This document shows positions 54,868-63,659 of a DNA stretch of 64,000 nucleotides, piece by piece (the stretch's first letter is position 1; each line of letters begins with the position of its first letter). A program made the position numbers and the translations under genes. This DNA comes from Halotia branconii CENA392 (GTDB lineage: Bacteria; Cyanobacteriota; Cyanobacteriia; Cyanobacteriales; Nostocaceae): NCBI RefSeq assembly GCF_029953635.1, contig NZ_CP124543.1, positions 4,505,455 to 4,569,454 of the forward strand. Direction: 5' to 3'. The notes beneath the pieces were generated by a model that worked only from the letters and a program-made list of their open reading frames with translations, made no database searches and was not told where the DNA came from.

Positions 54868-54892
54868 TATTTCTCTGCCTAATTAATTGAAA

Positions 54893-56182
54893 TTAATACT
54901 TTTCAACACATTGCCAAACTGCATCTTCTAAATAAGCACATTCATCAGATTCCCATTGATACTCTGGACGTTCAATCTTGTGCATGGTGATTTCAAAGGG
55001 GCAAATATCTCTAAGGTTTTCTAACAGAGTTTCGCTACGACGCTCAGAAAACCATGTTGTTATGTTGTATGAACCCATGTACAGTCTAAATTTTGGGATT
55101 TCACACCGTAAAATAAATGTTCCTGCTTCTCGACGAAACGGCGCTTCAGGTTCGTAAAACCAGAAAATAGAAACAGGTTGCTGTAAAGTGCTTAACACCT
55201 GAAAAGAAAACCAAAGACTTTCATGGGGTTTAGTTACGTGTAGAGCAAACTCAAAAGTAATTGGTTGTCCCCAAGAGTGAATCCCTTCTTTTTCAGAAGT
55301 ATGTACTCGTGCCCAAGCTAGATAATTACCAGTTTTGCTCAAAGGAGCTTCATAATAGGCAGGTTCTTCGTTAGAGGCTTTTTGCCCAGCACTATATAGT
55401 TGTACTGCTTTGCTGGTATTACCATCAAACTGAATATTACCTTTAGAAAGCAGTATACAACGCTTGGTAAGCTGGGCGATCGCTTGCATACTATGGCTGA
55501 CAAACAAGACTGTTCGCCCTTCTTTGGTAGCCACATCACCCATTTTTCCCAAACACTTCTTTTGAAATGCCGAATCGCCCACTGCTAAAACTTCATCTAC
55601 AATTAAAATTTCTGGCTCTAAGTGGGCTGCTACGGCAAATGCAAGACGCACATACATTCCAGAAGAGTAACGTTTTACAGGGGTATCTAAAAATTTCTCA
55701 ACTTCGGCGAAATCAACAATTTCATCAAACTTTTTTTTAATCTCAACTCCACTCATTCCCAGAATAGAACCGTTGAGGTAAATGTTCTCTCTCCCAGTTA
55801 ATTCTGGGTGAAATCCTGTACCCACTTCTAATAGACTTGCTACCCGTCCTTGGATGACAATTTTTCCTTTTGTCGGTTCAGTAATTCGACTCAAAATTTT
55901 TAATAATGTCGATTTACCTGCACCATTGCGCCCAATAATACCAATTGCTTCACCTTGTTGAATTTCAAAAGAAACGTCGTTTAATGCCCAAAACTCTTCA
56001 CGAGATGGATTAGGCATTTGTTTACCAACTGGCTTGAGAAATTTCTTGCCTAGAGACTTGGCTCCCTGAGAAATCACATCTCGCAAAGCTTTATAACGAT
56101 AACGACCGCCAGAATCCTCTTGTTGATGAGAAATGATATATTTTTTACCCAAATTCTCGACTCGAATTATATTATTAGACAT
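54893..56182 (-). CDS. wzt: Polysaccharide ABC exporter ATP-binding protein with glycan-binding tail (Wzt)
   Basis: 429 residues. ABC ATPase: Walker A GRNGAGKST (84-92), signature YSSGMYVRLAFAVA, Walker B ILIVDEVLAVGD. Residues from about 270 to 429 are a beta-rich extra domain (SWGQPITFEFALHVTKPHES, FILRCEIPKFRLYMGSYNIT) that matches the Wzt C-terminal carbohydrate-binding domain, which reads the end of the finished glycan. Nine bp from the permease gene, its partner. Energises export of undecaprenyl-linked polysaccharide. Confidence 0.93.
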   Translation of the reverse strand: MSNNIIRVENLGKKYIISHQQEDSGGRYRYKALRDVISQGAKSLGKKFLKPVGKQMPNPSREEFWALNDVSFEIQQGEAIGIIGRNGAGKSTLLKILSRITEPTKGKIVIQGRVASLLEVGTGFHPELTGRENIYLNGSILGMSGVEIKKKFDEIVDFAEVEKFLDTPVKRYSSGMYVRLAFAVAAHLEPEILIVDEVLAVGDSAFQKKCLGKMGDVATKEGRTVLFVSHSMQAIAQLTKRCILLSKGNIQFDGNTSKAVQLYSAGQKASNEEPAYYEAPLSKTGNYLAWARVHTSEKEGIHSWGQPITFEFALHVTKPHESLWFSFQVLSTLQQPVSIFWFYEPEAPFRREAGTFILRCEIPKFRLYMGSYNITTWFSERRSETLLENLRDICPFEITMHKIERPEYQWESDECAYLEDAVWQCVEKY

Positions 56183-56191
56183 CTGTCTAGC

Positions 56192-57034
56192 CTAAATTAC
56201 GTCAGCAAAAGTTCGTTCCGTTTTGCGAAAGTACCAGATACCACTGACTAGTAAAATAACAACTAATCCTAAAGATAGTGTGAATCCCGGCCAGTAAATT
56301 TTTGAGTCTCCGCCTAAAATAGCCCAGCGAAAACCATCAATTACTCCCACCATTGGGTTCAAAGAATAGAGTAAACGCCATTGTTCTGGTACAATGCTGC
56401 TGCTAAATCCTACTGGTGATATATATAACCCAAACTGCATAATAAATGGCACAATATAGCGAAAGTCTCGATATTCTACATTTAATGCTGCTAGCCATAA
56501 TCCCACTCCCATAGAAGCTGCAAAGGCAATAGCAATAAATAAGGGCAGTGTTAGTATTCGCCAATCAGGAACAAAGTTATACCAAGCCATTAACCCCAAC
56601 AGAATCATGCCAGAAATCATAAAATCTACAAAGCTGACAATCACAGCGCTGACGGGTACAATCAAACGAGGAAAATAGACTTTAGATATCAAATTGGCGT
56701 TAGTAATTAGGCTGTTACTACACTCACCTAGGGCATTGGAAAAAAATTGCCAAGGTAGCATAGCTGCAAACACCAGAATTGGATAAGGTGCCCCCTCTGA
56801 AGGTAACTTTGCTAACTTTCCAAATACTACAGTAAATACTACCATCGTCAAAAATGGTCGAATTAATGCCCAAGTTATACCAATTGCTGTCTGTTTGTAC
56901 CGCACTAAAATGTCACGCCAAGCCAGAAAATAAAACAGTTCCCGATAACGCCATAAGTCTTGCCAATACTGGCGTTCAGCGCGACCAGCCTCAATTACTA
57001 ACTCTTGCTTAGAGGCCATACCTTGACTACTCAT
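56192..57034 (-). CDS. wzm: Polysaccharide ABC exporter permease (Wzm)
   Basis: 280 residues with six hydrophobic segments. ABC-2 permease signature: RDILVRYKQTAIGITWALIR, AMLPWQFFSNALGECSNSLI, NLISKVYFPRLIVPVSAVIV and FRYIVPFIMQFGLYISPVGF. Forms the export pore with Wzt in the plasma membrane. Followed upstream by a small conserved gene. Confidence 0.93.
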   Translation of the reverse strand: MSSQGMASKQELVIEAGRAERQYWQDLWRYRELFYFLAWRDILVRYKQTAIGITWALIRPFLTMVVFTVVFGKLAKLPSEGAPYPILVFAAMLPWQFFSNALGECSNSLITNANLISKVYFPRLIVPVSAVIVSFVDFMISGMILLGLMAWYNFVPDWRILTLPLFIAIAFAASMGVGLWLAALNVEYRDFRYIVPFIMQFGLYISPVGFSSSIVPEQWRLLYSLNPMVGVIDGFRWAILGGDSKIYWPGFTLSLGLVVILLVSGIWYFRKTERTFADVI

Positions 57035-57074
57035 AGTATTAATTGAAGTCTATTTAGACTATTGTCTTTAAAAC

Positions 57075-57503
57075 TTAAACTACAAACTGGAAATCCTTCA
57101 TGCCGTGATAGCCAACCAGTTTTGAATGCCTGCGAGTAAATTCTCCAACGGAAGGGTTGCCTTGAGGATCAATTACTCCTGTTACTTGCTGCCAAAGCTC
57201 TTGTGGTGCTAACGCAAGTTCATAGGTGCGTTCGTCAGATTTGCAAACGTGATACCATGTTTTTTGTTGGCATTCTTCACACCAGAAAGCTTCTAACCAT
57301 TCACCTTCAATAGAAACTGTGGTTTTGGTTGCTACCAGCATTAATGCATTTCGCCGACCCATTCCCCGTTGCTGCAACTGGCTCGGTTGATCAGCAAATA
57401 TTTGATATTTTTGACTTACGCTATCGATGTAGCAGCCATGAATTGGACAATAGATAGCCCGTCGTTTTGAACGTTTCCGATTTCGGTCACACCTTCTCTG
57501 CAA
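57075..57503 (-). CDS. Small cysteine-rich (zinc-ribbon-like) conserved protein
   Basis: 142 residues from TTG 57503 (MQRRCDRNRKRSKRRAIYCP). There is no ATG in frame before residue 48, and the basic N-terminus with RRAIYCPIHGCYI and FWCEECQQKTWYHVC looks like a real conserved protein. C19, H22, C24 and C75, C78 (and C87) are plausible zinc ligands. The C-terminus GEFTRRHSKLVGYHGMKDFQ is also conserved-looking. Role unknown; it is near the exporter genes but its co-function is not established. Confidence 0.62.
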   Translation of the reverse strand: MQRRCDRNRKRSKRRAIYCPIHGCYIDSVSQKYQIFADQPSQLQQRGMGRRNALMLVATKTTVSIEGEWLEAFWCEECQQKTWYHVCKSDERTYELALAPQELWQQVTGVIDPQGNPSVGEFTRRHSKLVGYHGMKDFQFVV

Positions 57504-58214
57504 TTCGACCTCCCATAATCAACAAAATAGAAAAAGCACATGAGGAAGGTTACGTTGGAGGGACTGAGATCAATATAGTGACCATCAAAGCCCAACTCCG
57601 AAAATTTGCCAGAATTATTAAATTTCAAGCATTAAATTCAAGCTTTGTTTCCCTTAGGAAAACTGAAACTAATTTTTTGATAAGTGCAAGTAAAAGTTTT
57701 TTATTTAAGTAATTAAGTGTTCAATGCAAAAGAAAATAGCTGTTACATACTGGGTATTAATTAGTTGTATTTTCTTACTTATATGTAGGTAATCATAACA
57801 TGTTTGGAGATAATAATATTTATTTAAATAAAATTTACATCATGTTTACATTGTGTTTAAATTTGATAGCTTTAAATATATTTACAATATTCTGAGAAAA
57901 AACAACGAAAGTCTAAGCCGAAAAAATAAAGTGAATGTTTTATAGACAAAGGACTTTTATTGTGCTGATTTACTTTTGGAATCAAAAGTAAATCAGTAAT
58001 ATTCAAATCAAAATAGCAAGATACATTACTATTCGCAATTTGAAATACTTACTTTTTTATATTTGTTAAGTCCATGCATAATACTTAAGGGAGGCAGCTT
58101 CTGATCCTCCCAAATAGAAAGATAAATGGTGATTCCAACCGTGTTATTAACACAAATTAAGTCAAAAGAATAACTATGCTGTTAGAATCTACCAATTTGG
58201 ACTTTCCTGAAAGC
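57504..58214. other. Spacer with a perfect 14-bp hairpin
   Basis: 711 bp. CTGATTTACTTTTG (57965-57978) and its perfect complement (57983-57996) flank GAAT. It is not followed by a T run on either strand. A smaller hairpin GGGAGG/CCTCCC is at 58089-58111. The region must hold the promoter of the minus-strand exporter operon and the 3' end of the glycosyltransferase transcript. Confidence 0.5.
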
Positions 58215-59570
58215 TTATTTTACATGGCTTTTAGGCATAGTGATTACCTCATCAGGTAATATTGCTTGCTCTAAAACATTGAGGTATTGCTGGGAGATAA
58301 CCTTAGGAGTGAAATGCGATCGCAAATATTGACGACCTGCTGTACCCATTCGTTCCCCCAATTGGGGATCGCGACTAAGTAAACGAATAAATTGGGCTAG
58401 ACCATGACTGTCTCCATTGTCAAATGTGCTGCCACAATCAGCTTCTGAAATCAGTTGTCTAAGATATGAAGATGGAGAACAAATCACAGCTAATGGCCGC
58501 CCAGAAGCTAAGGCTGAGTAAAGCTTACTGGGAACAACCAAACTTTCTGTTGATGCATCTACACTTACGAGTGATAAATCACAAGCTGTCAAAGAATAAG
58601 GCAGTACATGCTTATCTTGATACGGTAGAAAAGTGAAATTCCTCAGTCCCAACTGCTCTACTTCCTTAATTAAGTCATCGCGTTTGGCTCCACCACCAAT
58701 ACACACAAACTGAATCGGCTGGTCTTGCAATTCCTTAGCAGCTTCTAGCATAGTGTCAAGATCATGACAGCGACCCATGTTGCCAGAATAGAGTACGGTA
58801 AATGTGTTAACTAAATTATGCTTTAAAGCAAACCAGTTTTCTTGCTTGGGAATCGGTCTAATTAAGTCGGGGTTAGCCCAACTGTGAATTACAGAAACTT
58901 TGTCGGCTATTTGGGGACAATGAGCTACTACTCGCTCTTTCATCGCCGGACTAAGAACCACAATTCCTTTAGCGTTAAGCCAAACTTGTCTATTGATTGC
59001 CCGCCACAATCGCACTAACCAGTTATCTTTGGGAATTACTCCTAAAGCGATCGCAATATCTGGATAAAGATCATAGAGGATACAAACATAAGGCAACCGA
59101 AATAATAGATAAGCTAGATATCCGATAACTGGTAAAAATGGAGGAGCAGTAGTCAACAAAACTACATTGCTGCGCCGCCAAGCTTTAAACATGTAAAGCG
59201 CAGCACGCAATGTGTACAGAATACCATTGACAGCTTTACCACGAATCCTCCCCGGCCACAGTTGAGCAGTCCGCGATCGCTGAACTCGGATTCTATCTAC
59301 TCGTTCAACTGCTGGAGCCGAAGAAGATTTAAATGCATATCCAGGCTGACTTGTAAAAACTTCAATATCTACCCCTTGCTGACCCAATTGTTTTACGAGT
59401 TCCTCAATTAATTGTCCTGTAGCAGCATAGTCTGGAGGAAAAAACTGGGTGATTACAGATAATTTAACGGATTGCCGAGTTTTTATATCATTCTCTTTAT
59501 AGGCTGTTAAAGGAGTAGAAGTAGAAATGGATGGCAAGAATTTTTGATTAATCCATTGATTCAGTCTCAT
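58215..59570 (-). CDS. Family 4-type glycosyltransferase (WcaI-like)
   Basis: 451 residues. LSVITQFFPPDYAATGQLIE is the start of the WcaI-like group used in colanic-acid-type synthesis. Central VLYSGNMGRCHDLDTMLEAA hinge and STESLVVPSKLYSALASGRP at the end. The first 36 residues are a short N-terminal extension before the conserved core. Cytoplasmic and likely to act on a lipid-linked intermediate. Upstream lies the 1.2-kb divergent spacer shared with the co-polymerase gene. Confidence 0.88.
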   Translation of the reverse strand: MRLNQWINQKFLPSISTSTPLTAYKENDIKTRQSVKLSVITQFFPPDYAATGQLIEELVKQLGQQGVDIEVFTSQPGYAFKSSSAPAVERVDRIRVQRSRTAQLWPGRIRGKAVNGILYTLRAALYMFKAWRRSNVVLLTTAPPFLPVIGYLAYLLFRLPYVCILYDLYPDIAIALGVIPKDNWLVRLWRAINRQVWLNAKGIVVLSPAMKERVVAHCPQIADKVSVIHSWANPDLIRPIPKQENWFALKHNLVNTFTVLYSGNMGRCHDLDTMLEAAKELQDQPIQFVCIGGGAKRDDLIKEVEQLGLRNFTFLPYQDKHVLPYSLTACDLSLVSVDASTESLVVPSKLYSALASGRPLAVICSPSSYLRQLISEADCGSTFDNGDSHGLAQFIRLLSRDPQLGERMGTAGRQYLRSHFTPKVISQQYLNVLEQAILPDEVITMPKSHVK

Positions 59571-60789
59571 TAGAATCTGTCCTATGTATCCTAGCTTTAG
59601 TATTTAGAAAACTTCTTGAAAACACACATGAAATTCTCAAACCAAAAAAGTAATTTAGATGAAAATTATTCTCAGTTATTGATAAGTATTTTCAAATTGC
59701 TCTAGGCTCATGCAATATTTACTTGACTTCAAATTTTATAGGTTTGAAGTAAGTACATACACACCTTACTGACCGTATAGACGATTAACACTAATCGTTT
59801 GTTCACTTTGATCCTGGTAGATGCACTTTTCTTGGATACGCAGGTAGAAAGTTTACAGACGGCTTCTCTTAAGAATACGTAAAAAAATTTACAGACGCGC
59901 TTTTATCAAACACAGGAACACAAAATTTATAGACGCGCTTTTATTAAACACAGGAACACAACAAGGGATAAAGAGAAGTCTGATTAATAATCTACAATTT
60001 TTGTGACAGGGATGTAAGCTCATACTACAGCAAACCGCTTTCCCAAATTTTGAAGAATTTTAATTGCATGTCAACCAAAGAGCCTGTGATAGAAAACACA
60101 CTGCTTTTAAATTAGCACTGCTGTTTTGATAATAACTTCGGGATTTACTGTCATTGATTTGAACTAACTGTGCTACTACTATTGATACTTATCAAGTTTA
60201 CTAGATTACTTTTGAGTATAGGCATTTTTTTATTACATTGTGATTCTGACTCTTAGAATATCATGTTTAAAGGTTGACTCTTATGCTTTACGGAAAATTT
60301 ATGTTACTTAGATAACTTTAAACTAAATCTTTAATAAGGTACATATTTTACACTGTACATTTTCTTAGCTATAAGAATTGTTAATGACTGTGCTTCTTAG
60401 CTATGTTTTTAACAAATCTAACTATAAATCTTTGTTTACTCATTAGAAGCGGTACTTGTTGATGCATTAAGTAATGTAATATAAGCAAATTTCATTGGTT
60501 ATACTTAAAGTCTATATTTATTGAGAACTCCCTATTTAAGTAGCTATTAACCATCTACCACCTAAAAATAAAAATATAGATGTTAATTAGCTGCTTGTTT
60601 TCGATACTGATTCTTAAAGCTACCACACCTTAGCTTTAAAAAACTGTTAAACTAATGTGCATAATCATAATGACAGAAAATAAGTGTTAAAACTCATACA
60701 GTAAATCTTCTCATCTTAAATAAAGACAAGTCAAGACTTCAAAAAATGTAAATATTACACAGGCTATTATTAAATAATAAATACAAATA
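59571..60789. other. 1.2-kb divergent regulatory spacer
   Basis: No credible gene on either strand. It contains a 38-bp tandem duplication (59886-59961), a third partial copy at about 59851, and a perfect 7-bp inverted repeat ACGATTA/TAATCGT at 59781-59798. Both the WcaI-like transferase and the co-polymerase should be started from here. Confidence 0.5.
59886..59961. repeat. 38-bp direct tandem repeat
   Basis: AATTTACAGACGCGCTTTTA... (59886-59923) and AATTTATAGACGCGCTTTTA... (59924-59961), each ending in AAACACAGGAACACAA, differ at two positions. A shortened third copy with TTTACAGACG is at 59852-59861. About 830 bp upstream of the co-polymerase start. Confidence 0.9.
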
Positions 60790-63057
60790 ATGGAAAACTA
60801 TTCTTTTAACTCCTCAAGTTCTGATAGCAGTAGTCACTCCATACCTTCATTAGCTCAGACTCAACCTATTCCGTTTGCTGAAGGACAAGGAGATGACTGG
60901 AGTTTTCAATATTTTCTGGGTGTTTTACGAAGAAGATCGCTAGTTATTATAGGGGTAACTATCACTATGATGACAACGGTAGTGATCAATTTGACACTAA
61001 ACCAAAAACCACCAGAATATGAAAGTAGTTTTCAACTCTTAGTGGAACCTGTAACCGATGATGCCAAAGCTATAGATGTTGTTAAAGATAAAAGTTCAGG
61101 CAATTCAGGCACATCTGGTCTAGATTACGAGAGCCAAATTCAAGTTCTCAAAAGTCCTGCACTGATGGGAAGTATTATTAGAACGTTGCAAATTTCCTAT
61201 CCAGATATTAGTTATGATTCTTTAATCAATTCTAATTCCCTAACTATTTATCAGTTAGAGGGAACAAAAATTATAGAAGTACGCTATCGCAGTAACGATC
61301 CTAATAAAGTTAAAGCTGTACTAGATAGAATTGCTAAGGATTATATAGATTATAGCCAAGCAAAAAGGCAAACTAAGTTGCGTCAAGGTATTCGCTTTGT
61401 TAATCAAAAACTGCCATCTATACAAAACCGAGTTGATCAACTACAAAAAGAGTTACAAATATTCCGGCAAAAGTACGACTTTGTTGACCCAGAGACACAA
61501 TCAGAACAAATTGCTGGTCAAATCAGTACTTTGACTAATCAACGGCAAAGTATTACTCAAGAATTAGCTCAAGCTCGTGCCAATTTAGCAATTCTACAGG
61601 GAAAAAATGGTAGACAAGCAGTGTTGATTAATGCTCCTTTATATCAGCAGTTACTCGCTCAAGTACAGCAATTAGATGTGCAGATTGCCACAGAGTCTAC
61701 TCGCTTGCAAGATAATAATCCCACTCTCCAAGCATTGAAAGAAAAACGTGAAAGCTTAGTTCCTTTGGTACGCCAAGAAGCACAGCGCGTATTAGATGCA
61801 AAACTTGCAGAGGTAGCTACTCAAGTTCAGTCTTTAGAAGTACAAAGCCGAGAAATCGCTAAAACTGAACAAACACTTGAACAAAAACGTAAGCAATGGC
61901 CAATCTTGGCGCGACAGTACACCGAACTACAGCGAACATTACAGATTGCGACTGAAAATTTAAATCTTTTTTTATCTACTCGCGAAACTCTACAAATTCA
62001 AGTATCACAAACAGAATTAGGTTGGCAATTAATTCAACCACCAATTAAGCCAGAACAACCTGTTTTTTCTTCAGATTTCAAACGTAATCTGATAGTAGGA
62101 TTAGTTGCTAGCATCCTCTTAGGAATTGGTGCTGCTTTGTTACTAGAAAAACTGGATAGCACCTACCATAGTGTTCAAGCTTTAAAAGATAAAGTTAAAT
62201 TGCCATTATTAGGAAATATTCCCTTTGAACAGCAAGTTAAAAATCATCAAGACCGTGCCTATATCCATGCACATCGAAATAAAAGCAAGTTACCGCTGTT
62301 AGGAAACAATCCATTTGAAAGGCAAATTGAAACTAGTCAAAATCGTATTTTTACTCAAAAGTCCTCTATAGTAGCAGTGCAAAATCCTGTTTCTGAGGGT
62401 AGCTATGGTTCGACTGTTGAACCAAATCAAGATTACAATCACTACTCTCCAAACTTTTTAGAAGCTTTAAGAGTACTATATACGAATATTCAACTACTCA
62501 GTTCTGATCGCCAGATTCACTCAATTACGATTAGTTCAGCTACCCTTGGTGATGGTAAGTCTACAGTTGCGTTTCATTTAGCTCAAATAGCTACAGCAAT
62601 GGGACAACGAGTACTACTTGTAGATGCTGATTTTCGCCAACCAGTTATTCATGCACTATCAGATTTAAATAATTTATGGGGATTGAGTAATTTAATTTCT
62701 ACCAACTTACCAACTCAAGAAGTGATCCGCAAACTACCTTCTATGAATCAATTATCTGTAATCACTGCTGGCCCAACACCGCCAGATCCTACAAAATTGT
62801 TATCATCTGACAAGATGAAGCGACTGATGGCAGATTTTCATAATACTTTTGATCTAGTAATTTATGATGTCCCTCATTTAATCGGACTAGCTGATGCAAG
62901 CTTAGTAGCACCCCATACTGATGGTCTTTTAATGGTGGTGAGGATGGATAAAACAAATTCATCGGTATTAAATCAAGCTTTAGATAACCTAAAAATTTCC
63001 CGATTGAATGTATTAGGTATAGTTGGGAATGGTGAAAAAATTAACTTTAGCAGCTAG
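60790..63057 (+). CDS. wzc: Polysaccharide co-polymerase / BY-kinase-like protein (Wzc family)
   Basis: 755 residues. Wzz-like domain with TM1 (51-70) and TM2 (about 430-449), a long coiled-coil periplasmic stretch between, and a cytoplasmic ATPase: Walker A-like SATLGDGKST (583-592, K590), A' LLVDADFRQP (610-619, D612/D614) and Walker B VIYDVPHL (690-697, D693). It controls glycan chain length and export. The terminal tyrosine cluster of Wzc/CpsD is missing (the protein ends NGEKINFSS). The linker motif KLPLLGNxPFE occurs twice (470 and 500). A hairpin follows the stop. Confidence 0.9.
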   Translation: MENYSFNSSSSDSSSHSIPSLAQTQPIPFAEGQGDDWSFQYFLGVLRRRSLVIIGVTITMMTTVVINLTLNQKPPEYESSFQLLVEPVTDDAKAIDVVKDKSSGNSGTSGLDYESQIQVLKSPALMGSIIRTLQISYPDISYDSLINSNSLTIYQLEGTKIIEVRYRSNDPNKVKAVLDRIAKDYIDYSQAKRQTKLRQGIRFVNQKLPSIQNRVDQLQKELQIFRQKYDFVDPETQSEQIAGQISTLTNQRQSITQELAQARANLAILQGKNGRQAVLINAPLYQQLLAQVQQLDVQIATESTRLQDNNPTLQALKEKRESLVPLVRQEAQRVLDAKLAEVATQVQSLEVQSREIAKTEQTLEQKRKQWPILARQYTELQRTLQIATENLNLFLSTRETLQIQVSQTELGWQLIQPPIKPEQPVFSSDFKRNLIVGLVASILLGIGAALLLEKLDSTYHSVQALKDKVKLPLLGNIPFEQQVKNHQDRAYIHAHRNKSKLPLLGNNPFERQIETSQNRIFTQKSSIVAVQNPVSEGSYGSTVEPNQDYNHYSPNFLEALRVLYTNIQLLSSDRQIHSITISSATLGDGKSTVAFHLAQIATAMGQRVLLVDADFRQPVIHALSDLNNLWGLSNLISTNLPTQEVIRKLPSMNQLSVITAGPTPPDPTKLLSSDKMKRLMADFHNTFDLVIYDVPHLIGLADASLVAPHTDGLLMVVRMDKTNSSVLNQALDNLKISRLNVLGIVGNGEKINFSS

Positions 63058-63091
63058 AAAATACTAATTTAAATTGCATCTTGAAAGTTTC

Positions 63092-63120
63092 CGGCTTCAG
63101 TTACGAAGCCGATTTGATAG
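63092..63120 (+). terminator. Possible terminator after the co-polymerase gene
   Basis: CGGCTTC (63092-63098) pairs perfectly with GAAGCCG (63105-63111) over a 6-nt loop; the following ATTTGATAGTTTT is only moderately T-rich. Confidence 0.6.
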
Positions 63121-63212
63121 TTTTAAATTGAGAACAAATCAGTTCATGATAGTTGCTATCGTCAACTTCTTCTCGATTGTTTCTCAAATATTCTGTATGG
63201 TTGTCACAATCA

Positions 63213-63440
63213 CTACCTTAATAGTCTGTTAGTGCTGATAATGATTAAGATTAACAGCACTAATTGGATTTGCCAAGGAGCTAAAACCAAACTCAAAACT
63301 AGACAGATAATTGTAAACAACCCTATAAGATAAGCTACCTCGTCATTACATTTTTTAGACAAATAGCCAGTCGCTAAACCAGTAAATAGTGGAATTAAAA
63401 AAAACAAAGGCATTTTTACTAATCTCGGAACTAAAGACAT
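63213..63440 (-). CDS. Small membrane protein of unknown function
   Basis: 75 residues from the ATG at 63440 (MSLVPRLVKMPLFFLIPLFT); a TTG upstream at 63452 is less likely. Two or three hydrophobic segments (around 10-26, 36-53 and 54-70) separated by KKCNDEVAY. No family recognised. It sits opposite in direction to the co-polymerase and tex genes, with about 220 bp between it and tex. Confidence 0.55.
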   Translation of the reverse strand: MSLVPRLVKMPLFFLIPLFTGLATGYLSKKCNDEVAYLIGLFTIICLVLSLVLAPWQIQLVLLILIIISTNRLLR

Positions 63441-63659
63441 AGTTGTTGACAAAAGTCAACAAAAATATATCGAAACTGTGTTTCTAATTGTGAATAATTT
63501 TACATCTAACAAGGTTTACGTCACAACACTCTATAGAAATAAACAGTGTATAAAGTCAAGATTATGCAGTGATCCGGTAAATTAGCTTAACACTTAGCGC
63601 TAGTGCTGTAAGAACGATCTAGCATATTACCCTTAGAAGTATTTTAAGTTAAACACTCA

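Noticed and set aside
57467..57712. Plus-strand open frame over the start of the cysteine-rich gene
   Set aside because: No ribosome site, no recognisable sequence, and it overlaps a more convincing minus-strand gene.
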